Shown piece by piece: positions 1 to 7,921 of a DNA stretch of 64,000 nt; the first letter of the stretch is position 1, and each line of letters opens with the position of its first letter. Origin of the DNA: Candidatus Manganitrophaceae bacterium (GTDB taxonomy: Bacteria > Nitrospirota > Nitrospiria > SBBL01 > Manganitrophaceae); NCBI GenBank assembly GCA_016200325.1, contig JACQEZ010000007.1, positions 1 to 64,000 of the forward strand. The letters are read 5' to 3'. A program made the position numbers and the translations under genes. Under the pieces are notes generated by a model. It made no database searches. It saw only the letters and a program-made list of their open reading frames with translations, and had not been told where the DNA came from.

Positions 1-303
1 CTACAGGAAGTAAAGCGGATCTTAAAGCCCGGAGGGCGCTTCATCGTGGAGTTCAACAGCCCCTTTGCCGGAGTGCTTCTCTGGGCCATTCGACGCGATC
101 ATCTAGTGATCTGGCCCAAGCAGGTCAAAGCCTTATTTGATGGGATGACAATTGTGAAGAAAGTCGGTATCATGCTGCCGGGGCTCGCGCGTGTGGCCCG
201 AGCCAATAAAAAAATCGGCTATGCGCTGGGCCGCAAACTCGATTTCTTCCCCCTCAATCATTTCTGCAATCAAATCCTCATCGTCGCTCAAAAGGGGGGA
301 TAA
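1..303 (+). CDS. Class I SAM-dependent methyltransferase, C-terminal part (5' truncated by window)
   Basis: The reading frame is open from the first base and ends at TAA 301-303. It begins LQEVKRILKPGGRFIVEFNSP. The LKPGG turn followed by a beta strand is typical of the region after motif III in class I SAM-dependent methyltransferases (family knowledge). The SAM-binding N-terminal half lies outside the window, so substrate and exact start cannot be given. The tail (hydrophobic, then a basic stretch KKIGYALGRK) resembles small-molecule or lipid methyltransferases of the Methyltransf_11 type, but that assignment is weak. The next gene starts 41 bases downstream. Confidence 0.7.
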   Translation, partial: LQEVKRILKPGGRFIVEFNSPFAGVLLWAIRRDHLVIWPKQVKALFDGMTIVKKVGIMLPGLARVARANKKIGYALGRKLDFFPLNHFCNQILIVAQKGG

Positions 304-344
304 GAGAGAGCTTTTTCCAATATCGTAAAAACCTCCTTCGGTAA

Positions 345-1670
345 ATGATGCCGTCCCCTTCGATTCGATCCATTAAGATCATCTTCATCGTCTTTTCTCT
401 GCTCTTGGTCCGTTTCATCGCCCTGTCACAGTCGATACCTGAAACGGCGGCCACGATCAGTCGCGGCGCCTATCTTCAAGACATGACCTCTTCGAGCATC
501 ATTATCCGATGGAAGACGGCGGAGAAGTCGATCGGCAAGGTATGGCTCGGCAGGGCGCCGACCGATTTAAAACAGATGATCGAAGAGAAAAAAGGGACAA
601 CCGATCATGCGCTCTCAGTGACCGGACTGACGCCTGAGACGACGTACTACTATGCGATCGGGGCGGCGGGCGGAATTTTAGAGGGAAAAGATCCGTCGCA
701 TTTCTTCGTGACCGCCCCTCCGGCCGGCCGCTCGACACCGACCCGCATTTGGGTCGTCGGCGACTCCGGAACAGGCGATCCACGCGCAAAATCGGTACGA
801 GATGCCTACCTCTCTTATGCCGGAAGCCATCGCGCCGACCTCTGGCTGATGCTCGGAGACAATGCGTATCCACGCGGGGCGGATGAGAGTTATCAATCGG
901 CCCTCTTTGACATCTACCCGACCCTTCTTCCCAATACCACTCTCTGGCCGACCATCGGCAATCACGACACGAGCGGCGGGTTTTTCTCCAGCAAAAAAAG
1001 CGCTTACTTTGATATTTTCACCCTCCCCCAATCGGGCGAGGCGGGAGGGGTCGCTTCCGGAACCGAGGCGTATTACTCGTTCGATTACGGCAATATTCAT
1101 TTTGTCTCGCTCGATTCAAATCAGAACGATCGCTCTGTCCGCGGTCCGATGTTGACCTGGCTCAAGAAAGACCTCGCCGCCAACCGCTCCGAATGGCTCA
1201 TCGCGTATTGGCATCATCCCCCTTACAGTAAGGGGTCCCATAATTCCGATGTGGAGGATCAGCTGATTGATATGCGGAAGAACGCGCTGCCGATCTTAGA
1301 GGAAAGGGGGGTCGATCTGGTTCTCTCCGGCCACAGTCACTCTTACGAGCGCTCCTTTTTGATCAATGGTCATTATGGCCCTTCGAGCACCTTCACAAAA
1401 GAGATGATCCTCAATTCCGGAGACGGACGCGCCGATGGAACCGGGCCTTATGTCAAACCGGGGAAACGGGAGGGGCATCAAGGAACCGTCTATGTTGTGG
1501 CCGGAAGCGCCGGGCACACGGGCCGAGGTGATTTAAATTACCCCGCCATGTTTACCTCTCTGGGCGTGTTGGGTTCCCTCGTCCTCGATATCGATCATCA
1601 CCGCCTTAATGGGACGTTCATCGACAACAGCGGCAAAATTGAAGATCATTTCACGATCGAAAAAAAATAG
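345..1670 (+). CDS. Secreted purple-acid-phosphatase-like metallophosphoesterase
   Basis: The 441-residue product has an N-terminal hydrophobic signal segment (about residues 9-28). A fibronectin-III-like purple-acid-phosphatase N-domain follows (about 35-125; SGLTPETTYYYAIGA-type ending), then a calcineurin-like metallophosphoesterase domain. All dinuclear-metal motifs are visible in order: GDSGTGD (about 139), LGDNAY (about 170), GNHD (about 204), WHHPPYSKG (about 288) and SGHSHSYER (about 326). It should therefore hydrolyse phosphomonoesters outside the cytoplasm; the natural substrate is unknown. ATG ATG codons at 345 and 348 leave the exact start open, and no strong ribosome-binding site is seen. 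It appears to be a single gene rather than part of an operon with the next gene, which lies about 190-220 bases away. Confidence 0.88.
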   Translation: MMPSPSIRSIKIIFIVFSLLLVRFIALSQSIPETAATISRGAYLQDMTSSSIIIRWKTAEKSIGKVWLGRAPTDLKQMIEEKKGTTDHALSVTGLTPETTYYYAIGAAGGILEGKDPSHFFVTAPPAGRSTPTRIWVVGDSGTGDPRAKSVRDAYLSYAGSHRADLWLMLGDNAYPRGADESYQSALFDIYPTLLPNTTLWPTIGNHDTSGGFFSSKKSAYFDIFTLPQSGEAGGVASGTEAYYSFDYGNIHFVSLDSNQNDRSVRGPMLTWLKKDLAANRSEWLIAYWHHPPYSKGSHNSDVEDQLIDMRKNALPILEERGVDLVLSGHSHSYERSFLINGHYGPSSTFTKEMILNSGDGRADGTGPYVKPGKREGHQGTVYVVAGSAGHTGRGDLNYPAMFTSLGVLGSLVLDIDHHRLNGTFIDNSGKIEDHFTIEKK

Positions 1671-1888
1671 CCCCCGCCCGCCAACAACCGCTCCATTGCA
1701 CTTTTCCTCCCGACAGTCTATAACTGAAATTGTGACTTCTTTTATTTGTTCTATCTTCGTTTCGCCGTCTCATTTGTGAAGTGAGTCCCCAGGCCGGCCG
1801 AGGCCGGCCCACTCTGACGAGATGCACCTTTCCGTGATGCGCGTATCGCGCCAGCGCTTTGTTCTGTTTCTCGCACTATGACGGTTGG

Positions 1889-2914
1889 ATGGGGATGGGA
1901 GGCAACGGCAGCAGAGGCCTTTGGGTCGTCGTGGGAATCTTTTCCATTTCCCTCCTTTTCGCCCGGTTCGCTCAGGCGGGGGAAGCGCACCCTTGTTCCG
2001 AGAACGTCGGTTTCGGACCGATCGATGTCCAGGGGCAGTCATTCTATCAAATGCTCCACCTGAATCCGACGCCGGCGGCCCCCTCTACCCTCCCGGCCGG
2101 GCGGTGGGAAGCGCGGTTTTCGTCGACCTGGGTCAATGACTGGGCCCTCTCGAAGGGGCACTACCTCATCGACAGCGAGACGCTTCAGGGAACCGGCAGA
2201 CTTAACCATGCGTTCACCGAGCGGTTTCAAATCGGGGTCGAGATGTCGTTTCTTCTGAGGGGAGGGGGAACCCTCGACCGGCCGATCGAGGGGTTTCATC
2301 AACTCTTCGGACTGAGCAATATGGATCGGGAGAAGTTTCCCCGCAATCGGCAGCTGATCGAGTTCCATCGGAACGATGAATCGACGTTTGTCTTCTATCG
2401 ATCGGGGATCGACTTGGAAGATACGGTGCTTTCCTCTCAATACACGCTGACCTGCGGCGGGCGCCGTCTCCCGGCGGCGGCGCTGAATCTGTCCGTCTCT
2501 CTCCCGACCGGCCGTCGCACAAACCTCTCCGGAACGGGCGGCTCCGATGTCGGGATTGCGCTGCTTCTGGCAAAACGGTTCGGAGATTTTTATTTTTACA
2601 TCAACGGCGGCTATATCTGGTTCGGCAATCGTGATTTCGTCGGCATTCCGCTCAAGGCGACCAAGTGGACCGCTTCCTCCGGTGTAGAATACCACCCTTG
2701 GCAGAGCACCGCCCTTATCTTACAAAACATGATCAACTCGGGAATTGCCCAAGATGACGTGGAACTCTCCCAGTTCAGCGATGAGCTCAATATCGGTATA
2801 GAACACGCCCTCTCACAACGATGGTTCTTGCAGTTCGCGTTGATCGAAAACCTATTTCATTTTAAGAACAGCCCTGATTTTGGAATTCATGTGGGGACGT
2901 ATTACCGCTTCTAG
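1889..2914 (+). CDS. DUF3187-like outer-envelope protein with signal peptide
   Basis: The 341-residue product has a clear signal peptide (GLWVVVGIFSISLLFARFAQAG). The mature part is rich in alternating aromatic/polar strands and ends in GIHVGTYYRF, a C-terminal aromatic typical of outer-membrane beta-barrels. The opening FGPIDVQGQSFYQMLHL and the central motif LLRGGGTLD...GFHQLFGLSNMDRE match what I recognise as DUF3187, a family of unknown function. The ATG at 1889 gives a normal n-region; an ATG at 1859 in the same frame would add ten residues and 1895 would remove two. No catalytic motif is visible. The role (porin-like or surface protein) is inference only. Confidence 0.7.
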   Translation: MGMGGNGSRGLWVVVGIFSISLLFARFAQAGEAHPCSENVGFGPIDVQGQSFYQMLHLNPTPAAPSTLPAGRWEARFSSTWVNDWALSKGHYLIDSETLQGTGRLNHAFTERFQIGVEMSFLLRGGGTLDRPIEGFHQLFGLSNMDREKFPRNRQLIEFHRNDESTFVFYRSGIDLEDTVLSSQYTLTCGGRRLPAAALNLSVSLPTGRRTNLSGTGGSDVGIALLLAKRFGDFYFYINGGYIWFGNRDFVGIPLKATKWTASSGVEYHPWQSTALILQNMINSGIAQDDVELSQFSDELNIGIEHALSQRWFLQFALIENLFHFKNSPDFGIHVGTYYRF

Positions 2915-2950
2915 GCTTCTGATTGTGAATCACCGGAACGCTTCTCGTCT

Positions 2951-4174
2951 ATGAGGAACAAAAAAATAGGACGAAGAGAATTTCTCTCCGGCATCGCGCT
3001 GGGCGCGTCCACCTTGGCCGCCCTCTCCTCTTTCGGCCGATACTCCATCCGTTATTCGAACCGGCATCTGCAAAAACAGATCGAGATCCTTCAGCGGGAT
3101 CGAAAAGCCGTTCCTTCTTTGTCGGGCCTCCTCGATTTGAAGGGGGTGATCCACCTGCACACCCACCTCTCCCGCGACAGTCAGGGAAGCCCGGAGGAGA
3201 TCTTTCGCGCCGCCGGGGAAGCGGGCCTCCAGTTTTTGATGACGACCGATCATAATACCCGCAGAATCTTCACGGAGGGAATTTGGGGAAAGTATGACGA
3301 TCTGCTGGTGATTCGAGGGGCCGAGCTGATCAAGGGGGGACAAGCGCTGCTGGCGATCAACATCAAAGAATATATCGACGGACACCGTCTGTCGATTCAG
3401 GAGGCGGTGACGGAAATCAAAGCGCAAGGGGGATTGGCTTTTGTCGCCCATCCGTGGCTCTTTAAATCGTGGGAGGTGGAGGGGATTGATGGAATGGAAA
3501 TTTATGATATCGCCGACACCGTTTATGCGCAAGCCTGGAAAGCCCCCTGGCTCGCGATGGATGTGCTGACTTCATGGAAAGATTATCCGGAGGAGGTCTT
3601 CTTAACCCTTTTGTCTCGGCCCGATTATTATTTGTCAAAATGGGACCGATTGCTCCAGAAGAGGAAACTGGTTGGGATCGCCGGAAATGACGCCCATCAA
3701 AATGTGAGGTTTCTCGGAAGACAGCTCGATCCCTATCCGCTCGACTTCAAATACGTTCAGACCCATCTCTTGGCGACGGCCCTCGAGGAACGTCCACTAC
3801 TCGAAGCGCTCCAGGCCGGACGCAGTTATCTCTCTTTCGGGCTGCTGGCCGATGCGACCGGATTTCAGTTCCTCGCCGCAAAAACCGCGGCCGGTAGTGG
3901 GAGGATGGGCGGGACCGTTGGCGGGATTATTGGCGGAATTATTGGAATGATGGGAGAAGCGGTTCCCCAGACGCCCGGTCTGACACTCACCGTGCAAACC
4001 CCGCAAGCCGGAGAAATTCGGCTCTACCGCAATGGCGAGGTGATCGACAAAGTCGCCTCGACCCGCCTCATTCATCCGGTGTCGCAAAAAGGGATCTATC
4101 GGGTGGAGGTGTCGCTTCAAATCGAGTGGGATCAATACCCCTGGATCATCTCGAATCCGATCTACATTGTTTAA
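2951..4174 (+). CDS. Tat-exported PHP-domain phosphoesterase
   Basis: The product has 407 residues. The N-terminus KIGRREFLSGIALGAS fits a twin-arginine signal (RR-x-F-L) followed by a hydrophobic stretch, so export in folded form is likely. The PHP domain starts near residue 65 with HLHTHLSRD, continues with a TTDHN motif (about 98) and has GNDAHQNV (about 245). These are the histidines and aspartates that ligate the metal cluster in PHP phosphoesterases (family knowledge). A Gly/Met-rich segment (about 315-340, GGTVGGIIGGIIGMM) links it to a C-terminal strand-rich region of unknown role. The start is 36 bases after the DUF3187-like gene, so the two may be co-transcribed. The substrate cannot be deduced. 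Confidence 0.85.
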   Translation: MRNKKIGRREFLSGIALGASTLAALSSFGRYSIRYSNRHLQKQIEILQRDRKAVPSLSGLLDLKGVIHLHTHLSRDSQGSPEEIFRAAGEAGLQFLMTTDHNTRRIFTEGIWGKYDDLLVIRGAELIKGGQALLAINIKEYIDGHRLSIQEAVTEIKAQGGLAFVAHPWLFKSWEVEGIDGMEIYDIADTVYAQAWKAPWLAMDVLTSWKDYPEEVFLTLLSRPDYYLSKWDRLLQKRKLVGIAGNDAHQNVRFLGRQLDPYPLDFKYVQTHLLATALEERPLLEALQAGRSYLSFGLLADATGFQFLAAKTAAGSGRMGGTVGGIIGGIIGMMGEAVPQTPGLTLTVQTPQAGEIRLYRNGEVIDKVASTRLIHPVSQKGIYRVEVSLQIEWDQYPWIISNPIYIV

Positions 4175-4190
4175 AAATATGGGCGAGCTC

Positions 4191-4257
4191 GATTAGACCG
4201 GGGGGTCGGAAAACATTTGCGACTTCATGATAACACGCTTCTCAAATCGGTCTAATC
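4191..4257. promoter_or_regulatory. Inverted repeat GATTAGACCG / CGGTCTAATC, possible enhancer site
   Basis: Perfect 10-bp arms lie at 4191-4200 and 4248-4257, separated by 47 bases. The right arm ends 34 bases before the sigma-54 promoter at 4291. Position and symmetry suit an activator site for an enhancer-binding protein. A long-range hairpin at the end of the preceding PHP gene is the alternative. Confidence 0.45.
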
Positions 4258-4290
4258 CTCGAACTGCGTATCCCTCCCCTGTAGCTCTGC

Positions 4291-4306
4291 TGGCACATGA
4301 ATTGCT
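4291..4306 (+). promoter_or_regulatory. Sigma-54 promoter before DUF3309/csbD genes
   Basis: TGGCACATGAATTGCT matches the sigma-54 consensus TGGCAC-N5-TTGCW exactly, with GG at 4292-4293 and GC at 4304-4305 separated by ten bases. It lies about 120 bases before the small membrane-protein gene at 4429 and is the only obvious promoter in the gap. Confidence 0.8.
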
Positions 4307-4428
4307 AATCTTGGGGGGAGGCGTGTATCAGCGTGTCTTGCGCCGGATCGCCCTTTGTTTTTTCGGTACGAGTCGATAAAAAAGGCGATTTGTGAATCGT
4401 CCGAGACGCACATAAAGGAGAAAAAAAT

Positions 4429-4581
4429 ATGGGTACCGTTTTGTTAATTGTGTTGATTCTATTGCTCGTCGGCGCACTCCCCACCTGGCCTTACAGTGCC
4501 GGCTGGGGTTACTATCCAAGCGGCGGAGTCGGCTTGGTTGTTCTCATCCTGGTCATCCTATTGCTGACCGGACGGCTCTAA
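4429..4581 (+). CDS. DUF3309-family small hydrophobic protein
   Basis: This 50-codon gene starts at ATG 4429 after AAGGAG (4414-4419) and ends at TAA 4579-4581. The product starts MGTVLLIVLILLLVGALPTW, has a Gly/Tyr/Ser turn (YSAGWGYYPSGG), then a second hydrophobic stretch ending TGRL. The TM-WPYS.GWGYYPSGG-TM layout is typical of DUF3309, a small membrane-protein family of unknown function common in environmental bacteria. It is the first gene after the sigma-54 promoter at 4291. The csbD-like gene follows 62 bases later, so both may respond to the same stress signal (inference). Confidence 0.8.
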   Translation: MGTVLLIVLILLLVGALPTWPYSAGWGYYPSGGVGLVVLILVILLLTGRL

Positions 4582-4643
4582 AGCCGGCCCAGGGAAGGGC
4601 TGGGTGACACAACGTCCGCTTTTACCTTTTCATGGAGGATATA

Positions 4644-4850
4644 ATGAACTCGGATCAAATCGAAGGAAATTGGAAGCAGTTCAAAGGCAAAATTAAAGAG
4701 AAATGGGGAAAGTTGACCGATGACGACATCCAGGTCATCAGTGGCAAAAGGGATACGCTGATCGGCAAGTTGCAAGAGAGATATGGAATTGCCAAAGAAG
4801 AGGCGGAAGCGCAGTTGAAAGCATTCGAAGAGCAGGACCGCGCGGCTTAA
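4644..4850 (+). CDS. CsbD-family stress-response protein
   Basis: The 68-residue product starts MNSDQIEGNWKQFKGKIKEKWG, the hallmark of the CsbD family, whose members are induced in general stress. Further family features are KLTDDDIQVISGKRDTLIGKLQERYG and a charged, helical, soluble character. ATG 4644 is preferred over the in-frame ATG 4632 because GGAGG (4634-4638) precedes it at normal spacing and the family starts at MNxDxIEG. It probably shares the sigma-54 transcript that begins near 4315. A perfect hairpin lies 21 bases after the stop. The molecular function of the family is not known. Confidence 0.9.
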   Translation: MNSDQIEGNWKQFKGKIKEKWGKLTDDDIQVISGKRDTLIGKLQERYGIAKEEAEAQLKAFEEQDRAA

Positions 4851-4871
4851 CCCCGCTTATTCCAAAAGCGC

Positions 4872-4911
4872 CGATAACGGCGTAGGGGACTTCGCCCCTA
4901 CGCCGTTATCG
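4872..4911 (+). terminator. Perfect 17-bp hairpin after csbD gene, terminator or REP-like palindrome
   Basis: Arms 4872-4888 and 4895-4911 are perfect reverse complements around a 6-base loop (ACTTCG). Only TTT follows, so it is not a classical U-tract terminator. The GTAGGGG...CCCCTAC core resembles the dispersed palindromes found in many genomes. Either way it closes the csbD transcript. Confidence 0.65.
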
Positions 4912-5081
4912 TTTACCCGAGATCGATCTTACGGAAGAATTTACCGGATGTTCATCTCCTTTTGATCGATTGATAACATGAGATTTTTATAATGAAAAAA
5001 TAGAAGTCAGATCTTTATTTTTATTTAATAAATGATAGACGCTTCGATTGAAATTAAAGATAAATCAGGGATAATGGTCGA

Positions 5082-6797
5082 GTGAAAAAAAGTTTCCTCA
5101 TTCTATTATTCTTAATGGCTGGCTGGCTCGCAGCGTGTGGTGGAGGGGGGTCCGATTCAATCGGCCCGATTACGCCTACGCCCCCGGTTGCAGAACCCCC
5201 CGCGGCGTCTCCAACTGTCACGGTCGGCATCATTCCGCAGAAGGTCGCGCTTTCTGTCGGGGGGACACAGATCTTTCAGGTCGATGTCGCCGGAGATCCC
5301 CATCCCGCCGTGCTCTGGAAGGTACAAGAGGGGGAGCAAGGGGGGACGATTACCCCCGATGGTACCTACACCGCCCCCGACGTAACTGGAACCTACCATG
5401 TCGTCGCAGCCGATGAGACCGATCCGGCCGTCTTCGCCGTCAGCGAGGTGATCATTGAAGCGCCGCCTCCTCCGTCAGCGCCGCCGCCACCATCAGGGAC
5501 GCCACCACCAGCAGAGACGCCACCACCAGCAGAGACGCCACCGCCGCCACCTGCGCCGCAGCTCTCTGTGACAATTGACCCTCCGGCCTTCACGCTCCAT
5601 TCAGGGGAGCGCCACCGCTTCACGGCGCATGTGTCGGGGAGTGCCGATGTAACGGTTACTTGGACGGTCAAAGAAGGTTCCGCCGGCGGGGCGATTCAAG
5701 CCGACGGCACTTATACCGCCTCCAACACGGTCGGGACGTATCACATCGTCGCGACGAGTGAAGCGGATCCAAACCAAGTCGCTTCGGCAACGGTGAAAGT
5801 GATTCCCTGGGTCATCGTTCCGCGGTTTGCTTATGCGGTGAATTCCATTTCAAATAATATGTCGATCTATACGGTCGATGCGACCACCGGCGTGCTGCGG
5901 AAAGCCGGCTCCATCGCCGCAGGAGATCAGCCCTATACGGTCGCAGCCGATCCGTCGGGACGGTTCGTCTATGCGGGGAATTTTGGAGGGAACACGGTCT
6001 CGATGTATCGCGTCAATACTGCGACGGGACTCCTCAGCGCGACCGGGGCGGTCAATACCGGCATTGGACCCTACTCAATCGCGGTCGATCCGGCCGGAAA
6101 ATTTGCCTATGTGGTAAACGAAAACTCCTCTCCCGAAGTCTGGATCTATCGAATCGATTCGGAGACTGGAAAGCTGACCGTGTCGGGAAAGATCGAAGCC
6201 GGAACGGCCTCGATCTCGATCGCCGCCGATCCGCTCGGCCGATTCGTCTATGTCGCGAATAACATTTCCAACACGATCTCCGTTTATACTGCCGATTCCT
6301 CGACCGGGACGTTGACCCATGTCGAAAACGCGGCGGCGGGAACGAATCCGAATTCGGTGGCGATCGACCCCTCCGGTCGATTTGCGTATGTGGCCAACTA
6401 CGAGTCGCGCGATGTCTGGTGGTATCAGATCAACCCGAAGACCGGCCAGCTGACGAAGAAGGGGACCGTTGCGGCGGGCTATCATTCTTTCTCGATCGCC
6501 ATCGATCCTTCCGGAAAATTTGCTTATGTGGCGAATTCGGCCACCAATGATGTCTCGATGTATCGGATCGACACCAGCACCGGTGCCTTAAGGAGTCTCG
6601 GGTCGATCCCGGCCGGAGAGGCGCCGCGGTCGATCACCGCCGATCCTTCCGGCCGCTTCGTTTATGTCGCGAACCTGAATTCCGACAATATCTTCGAATA
6701 CGAGATTAATTCGATCAGTGGGCAATTAACCCGGATTGGGGAAATCGGTGCCGGCAGTCAAACGCGGGCCGTCAAAGTAACCGGCGGCCGCCAGTGA
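5082..6797 (+). CDS. Lipoprotein with two Ig-like domains and a seven-repeat lactonase-type beta-propeller
   Basis: The 571-residue product starts at GTG 5082. The N-terminus LMAGWLAACGGGGS is a lipobox (LAAC), so it should be lipid-anchored. Two related Ig-like domains follow (about 45-130 and 165-245; both contain a GGxI..DGTYTA..xxGTYH motif), separated by a Pro/Glu linker. The C-terminal half has seven repeats of about 45 residues built on A-x-DPSGRFVYVANxxSxxVSxY, the YVTN/6-phosphogluconolactonase-type propeller signature. A surface-exposed binding or adhesion role is likely; enzymatic activity is not supported by any visible motif. It stands alone between a hairpin and the DUF3562-like gene. 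Confidence 0.85.
   Translation: MKKSFLILLFLMAGWLAACGGGGSDSIGPITPTPPVAEPPAASPTVTVGIIPQKVALSVGGTQIFQVDVAGDPHPAVLWKVQEGEQGGTITPDGTYTAPDVTGTYHVVAADETDPAVFAVSEVIIEAPPPPSAPPPPSGTPPPAETPPPAETPPPPPAPQLSVTIDPPAFTLHSGERHRFTAHVSGSADVTVTWTVKEGSAGGAIQADGTYTASNTVGTYHIVATSEADPNQVASATVKVIPWVIVPRFAYAVNSISNNMSIYTVDATTGVLRKAGSIAAGDQPYTVAADPSGRFVYAGNFGGNTVSMYRVNTATGLLSATGAVNTGIGPYSIAVDPAGKFAYVVNENSSPEVWIYRIDSETGKLTVSGKIEAGTASISIAADPLGRFVYVANNISNTISVYTADSSTGTLTHVENAAAGTNPNSVAIDPSGRFAYVANYESRDVWWYQINPKTGQLTKKGTVAAGYHSFSIAIDPSGKFAYVANSATNDVSMYRIDTSTGALRSLGSIPAGEAPRSITADPSGRFVYVANLNSDNIFEYEINSISGQLTRIGEIGAGSQTRAVKVTGGRQ
5498..5533 (+). repeat. 18-bp tandem repeat encoding Pro/Glu linker
   Basis: The unit GACGCCACCACCAGCAGA occurs at 5498-5515 and 5516-5533, with degenerate continuation on both sides. 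The 18-base unit keeps frame and encodes the proline-rich linker between the two Ig-like domains, so its copy number could vary without breaking the gene. Confidence 0.8.
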
Positions 6798-6848
6798 TTC
6801 TCCATTCAGCGCTGGTCTGAATGGAGGAGCCGAAGAGGGATACGCGCT

Positions 6849-7070
6849 ATGGCGATGGTCAAATATTACGAGGATGACAAGGAACAGGCCCGCCATTTTT
6901 CCGCAAAACAAAGGCTGGCGAGAGAGCTGCGGATTCCGCTGGAGGAGATCGGCGCGCTCTATGAGAGGATATTAAAGGAGCTCAGGAAGCAGGCTCGGAT
7001 TAAAGAATTTTTATCCATCCTTGTAAGCCGGCGGGTGAGAGACCTCCTGCGTCCCAAGAAGGCAGCATAA
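6849..7070 (+). CDS. DUF3562-like small protein
   Basis: The 73-residue soluble protein contains RLARELRIPLEEIGALYERILKELRKQARIKEFLSILVSRRVRDLLR. The pattern (helix, LxxEE..ALYE, then ARIKEF..ILVSRRVRDLL) resembles DUF3562, small proteins of unknown function. It is mostly helical and basic at the C-terminus (RPKKAA). The gene lies 51 bases after the propeller lipoprotein. ATG 6849 is followed by a second in-frame ATG at 6855. No DNA-binding motif is certain. Confidence 0.65.
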   Translation: MAMVKYYEDDKEQARHFSAKQRLARELRIPLEEIGALYERILKELRKQARIKEFLSILVSRRVRDLLRPKKAA

Positions 7071-7389
7071 AATCGATCGACCCGCTGAATCAAAGGGGAT
7101 CTCCTCAATCAACGGATCCCTCGACCCCCCTTTTATCAAATTCAATGTCAACACGAAGCGGGGGCAACCATTCTTTCCTGTCGTTTTTAAGGTGTTCCGA
7201 TAAATTGCCTGCGCTGGTTTCCCGATCCGGGAGCGCCCTTGTTATTTGCCTGTCCCTCGGTGATCTGACTGAAACCGACTCCCGCTTCGTTTGATCCGTT
7301 GGACTGGCTCGGCGATCTTGTCAGCCTGGAGCAAGGGGTGGAAATAATTGCCCTTGACAGGCAACGCTTCAGGGTTATATAGTTCATGT
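7071..7389. other. Intergenic region before marR
   Basis: These 319 bases hold no convincing gene. A 66-codon minus-strand frame (7187-7387) has no ribosome-binding site and no recognisable product. The only assignable element is the marR promoter at the right end; the rest shows nothing I can name. Confidence 0.5.
7354..7381 (+). promoter_or_regulatory. Sigma-70-type promoter of marR
   Basis: TTGACA (7354-7359) and TATATA (7376-7381) are separated by 16 bases. Transcription would start about seven bases downstream, at or just before the ATG at 7390, inside the palindrome 7383-7394. The transcript would therefore be leaderless or nearly so. Confidence 0.7.
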
Positions 7390-7394
7390 ATGAA
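7383..7394. promoter_or_regulatory. Putative MarR operator 1 (over marR start codon)
   Basis: TTCATGTATGAA is an inverted repeat (TTCAT/ATGAA) directly after the -10 box and covering the start codon of marR. Its core, extended to TTCATRTATGAATRA, recurs at 7853-7864 before the next gene. This arrangement suits negative autoregulation. Confidence 0.65.
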
Positions 7395-7833
7395 TGAACT
7401 GTCTCCCCAGATTCAAGATCCGAGTCCGTCCCGTTGCGAGGTGATGTTCCTATTTATCCAGATCGGAAATCACATTGAGAGGAGACTTGAAGAAGCCTTG
7501 AGTCAGGTCGGACTGTCATTGCCGAAATATGGGGCGCTTACGCAACTGATGAAGGCCGGTGAGCCGCTCCCTTTGAGTGAGCTTGCCGCACAGATGACCT
7601 GCGTCCGATCCAACATCACCCAGCTGGTCGACCGGCTGGAGGCCGACGGGCTCGTCCTCCGTGTGGAGGACCCGAAAGACCGTCGGAGTATCAGGGCGGC
7701 TGTGACCAAGCTCGGTCGGGAGCGCCAGGCCGCCGGTGCGCGGCGAGTCGGAGCGATAAAAGACGAAGTTGCAAAGGCATTTTCCGAAGTCGATTCCAAG
7801 ACGCTGAAGCAGGGGCTGGACCTCTTGAAGTAA
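7390..7833 (+). CDS. MarR-family transcriptional regulator
   Basis: The 147-residue product has the winged-helix layout of MarR. A helical N-terminus (VMFLFIQIGNHIERRLEEAL) is followed by the DNA-reading segment LPLSELAAQMTCVRSNITQLVDRLEADGLV and a wing with the family signature DPKDRRSIRAAVTKLG. ATG 7390 is chosen because the upstream TTG/ATG extension has no homologous look and the promoter ends at 7381. MarR proteins repress by binding short palindromes as dimers. Matching palindromes lie at its own start and before the oxidoreductase gene, so it probably controls itself and the downstream thiol-oxidoreductase and efflux genes. A single Cys (in TCVRSN) could sense oxidants or electrophiles (inference). 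Confidence 0.9.
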   Translation: MNELSPQIQDPSPSRCEVMFLFIQIGNHIERRLEEALSQVGLSLPKYGALTQLMKAGEPLPLSELAAQMTCVRSNITQLVDRLEADGLVLRVEDPKDRRSIRAAVTKLGRERQAAGARRVGAIKDEVAKAFSEVDSKTLKQGLDLLK

Positions 7834-7840
7834 ATTTTTT

Positions 7841-7868
7841 TTGCCCAATAGGTTCATATATGAATAAT
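7841..7868 (+). promoter_or_regulatory. Sigma-70-type promoter of the DsbA-like gene
   Basis: TTGCCC (7841-7846) and AATAAT (7863-7868) are 16 bases apart. The palindrome at 7853-7864 fills the spacer, the classic position for repression by a MarR dimer. Confidence 0.55.
7853..7864. promoter_or_regulatory. Putative MarR operator 2 (perfect palindrome)
   Basis: TTCATATATGAA is a perfect 12-bp palindrome. It differs by one base from the site at the marR start (7383-7394), and the flanks are also similar (ATAG before, ATRA after). It lies between the -35 and -10 boxes of the next gene. Confidence 0.7.
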
Positions 7869-7921
7869 CTGGGAAAAAGGGAAACAAAAATTGATGAGAC
7901 ACCGAAAAGGAGCCGCTTTCC

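Noticed and set aside
7187-7387. 66-codon minus-strand frame before marR
   Set aside because: No ribosome-binding site, no recognisable family, and it overlaps the marR promoter and operator.
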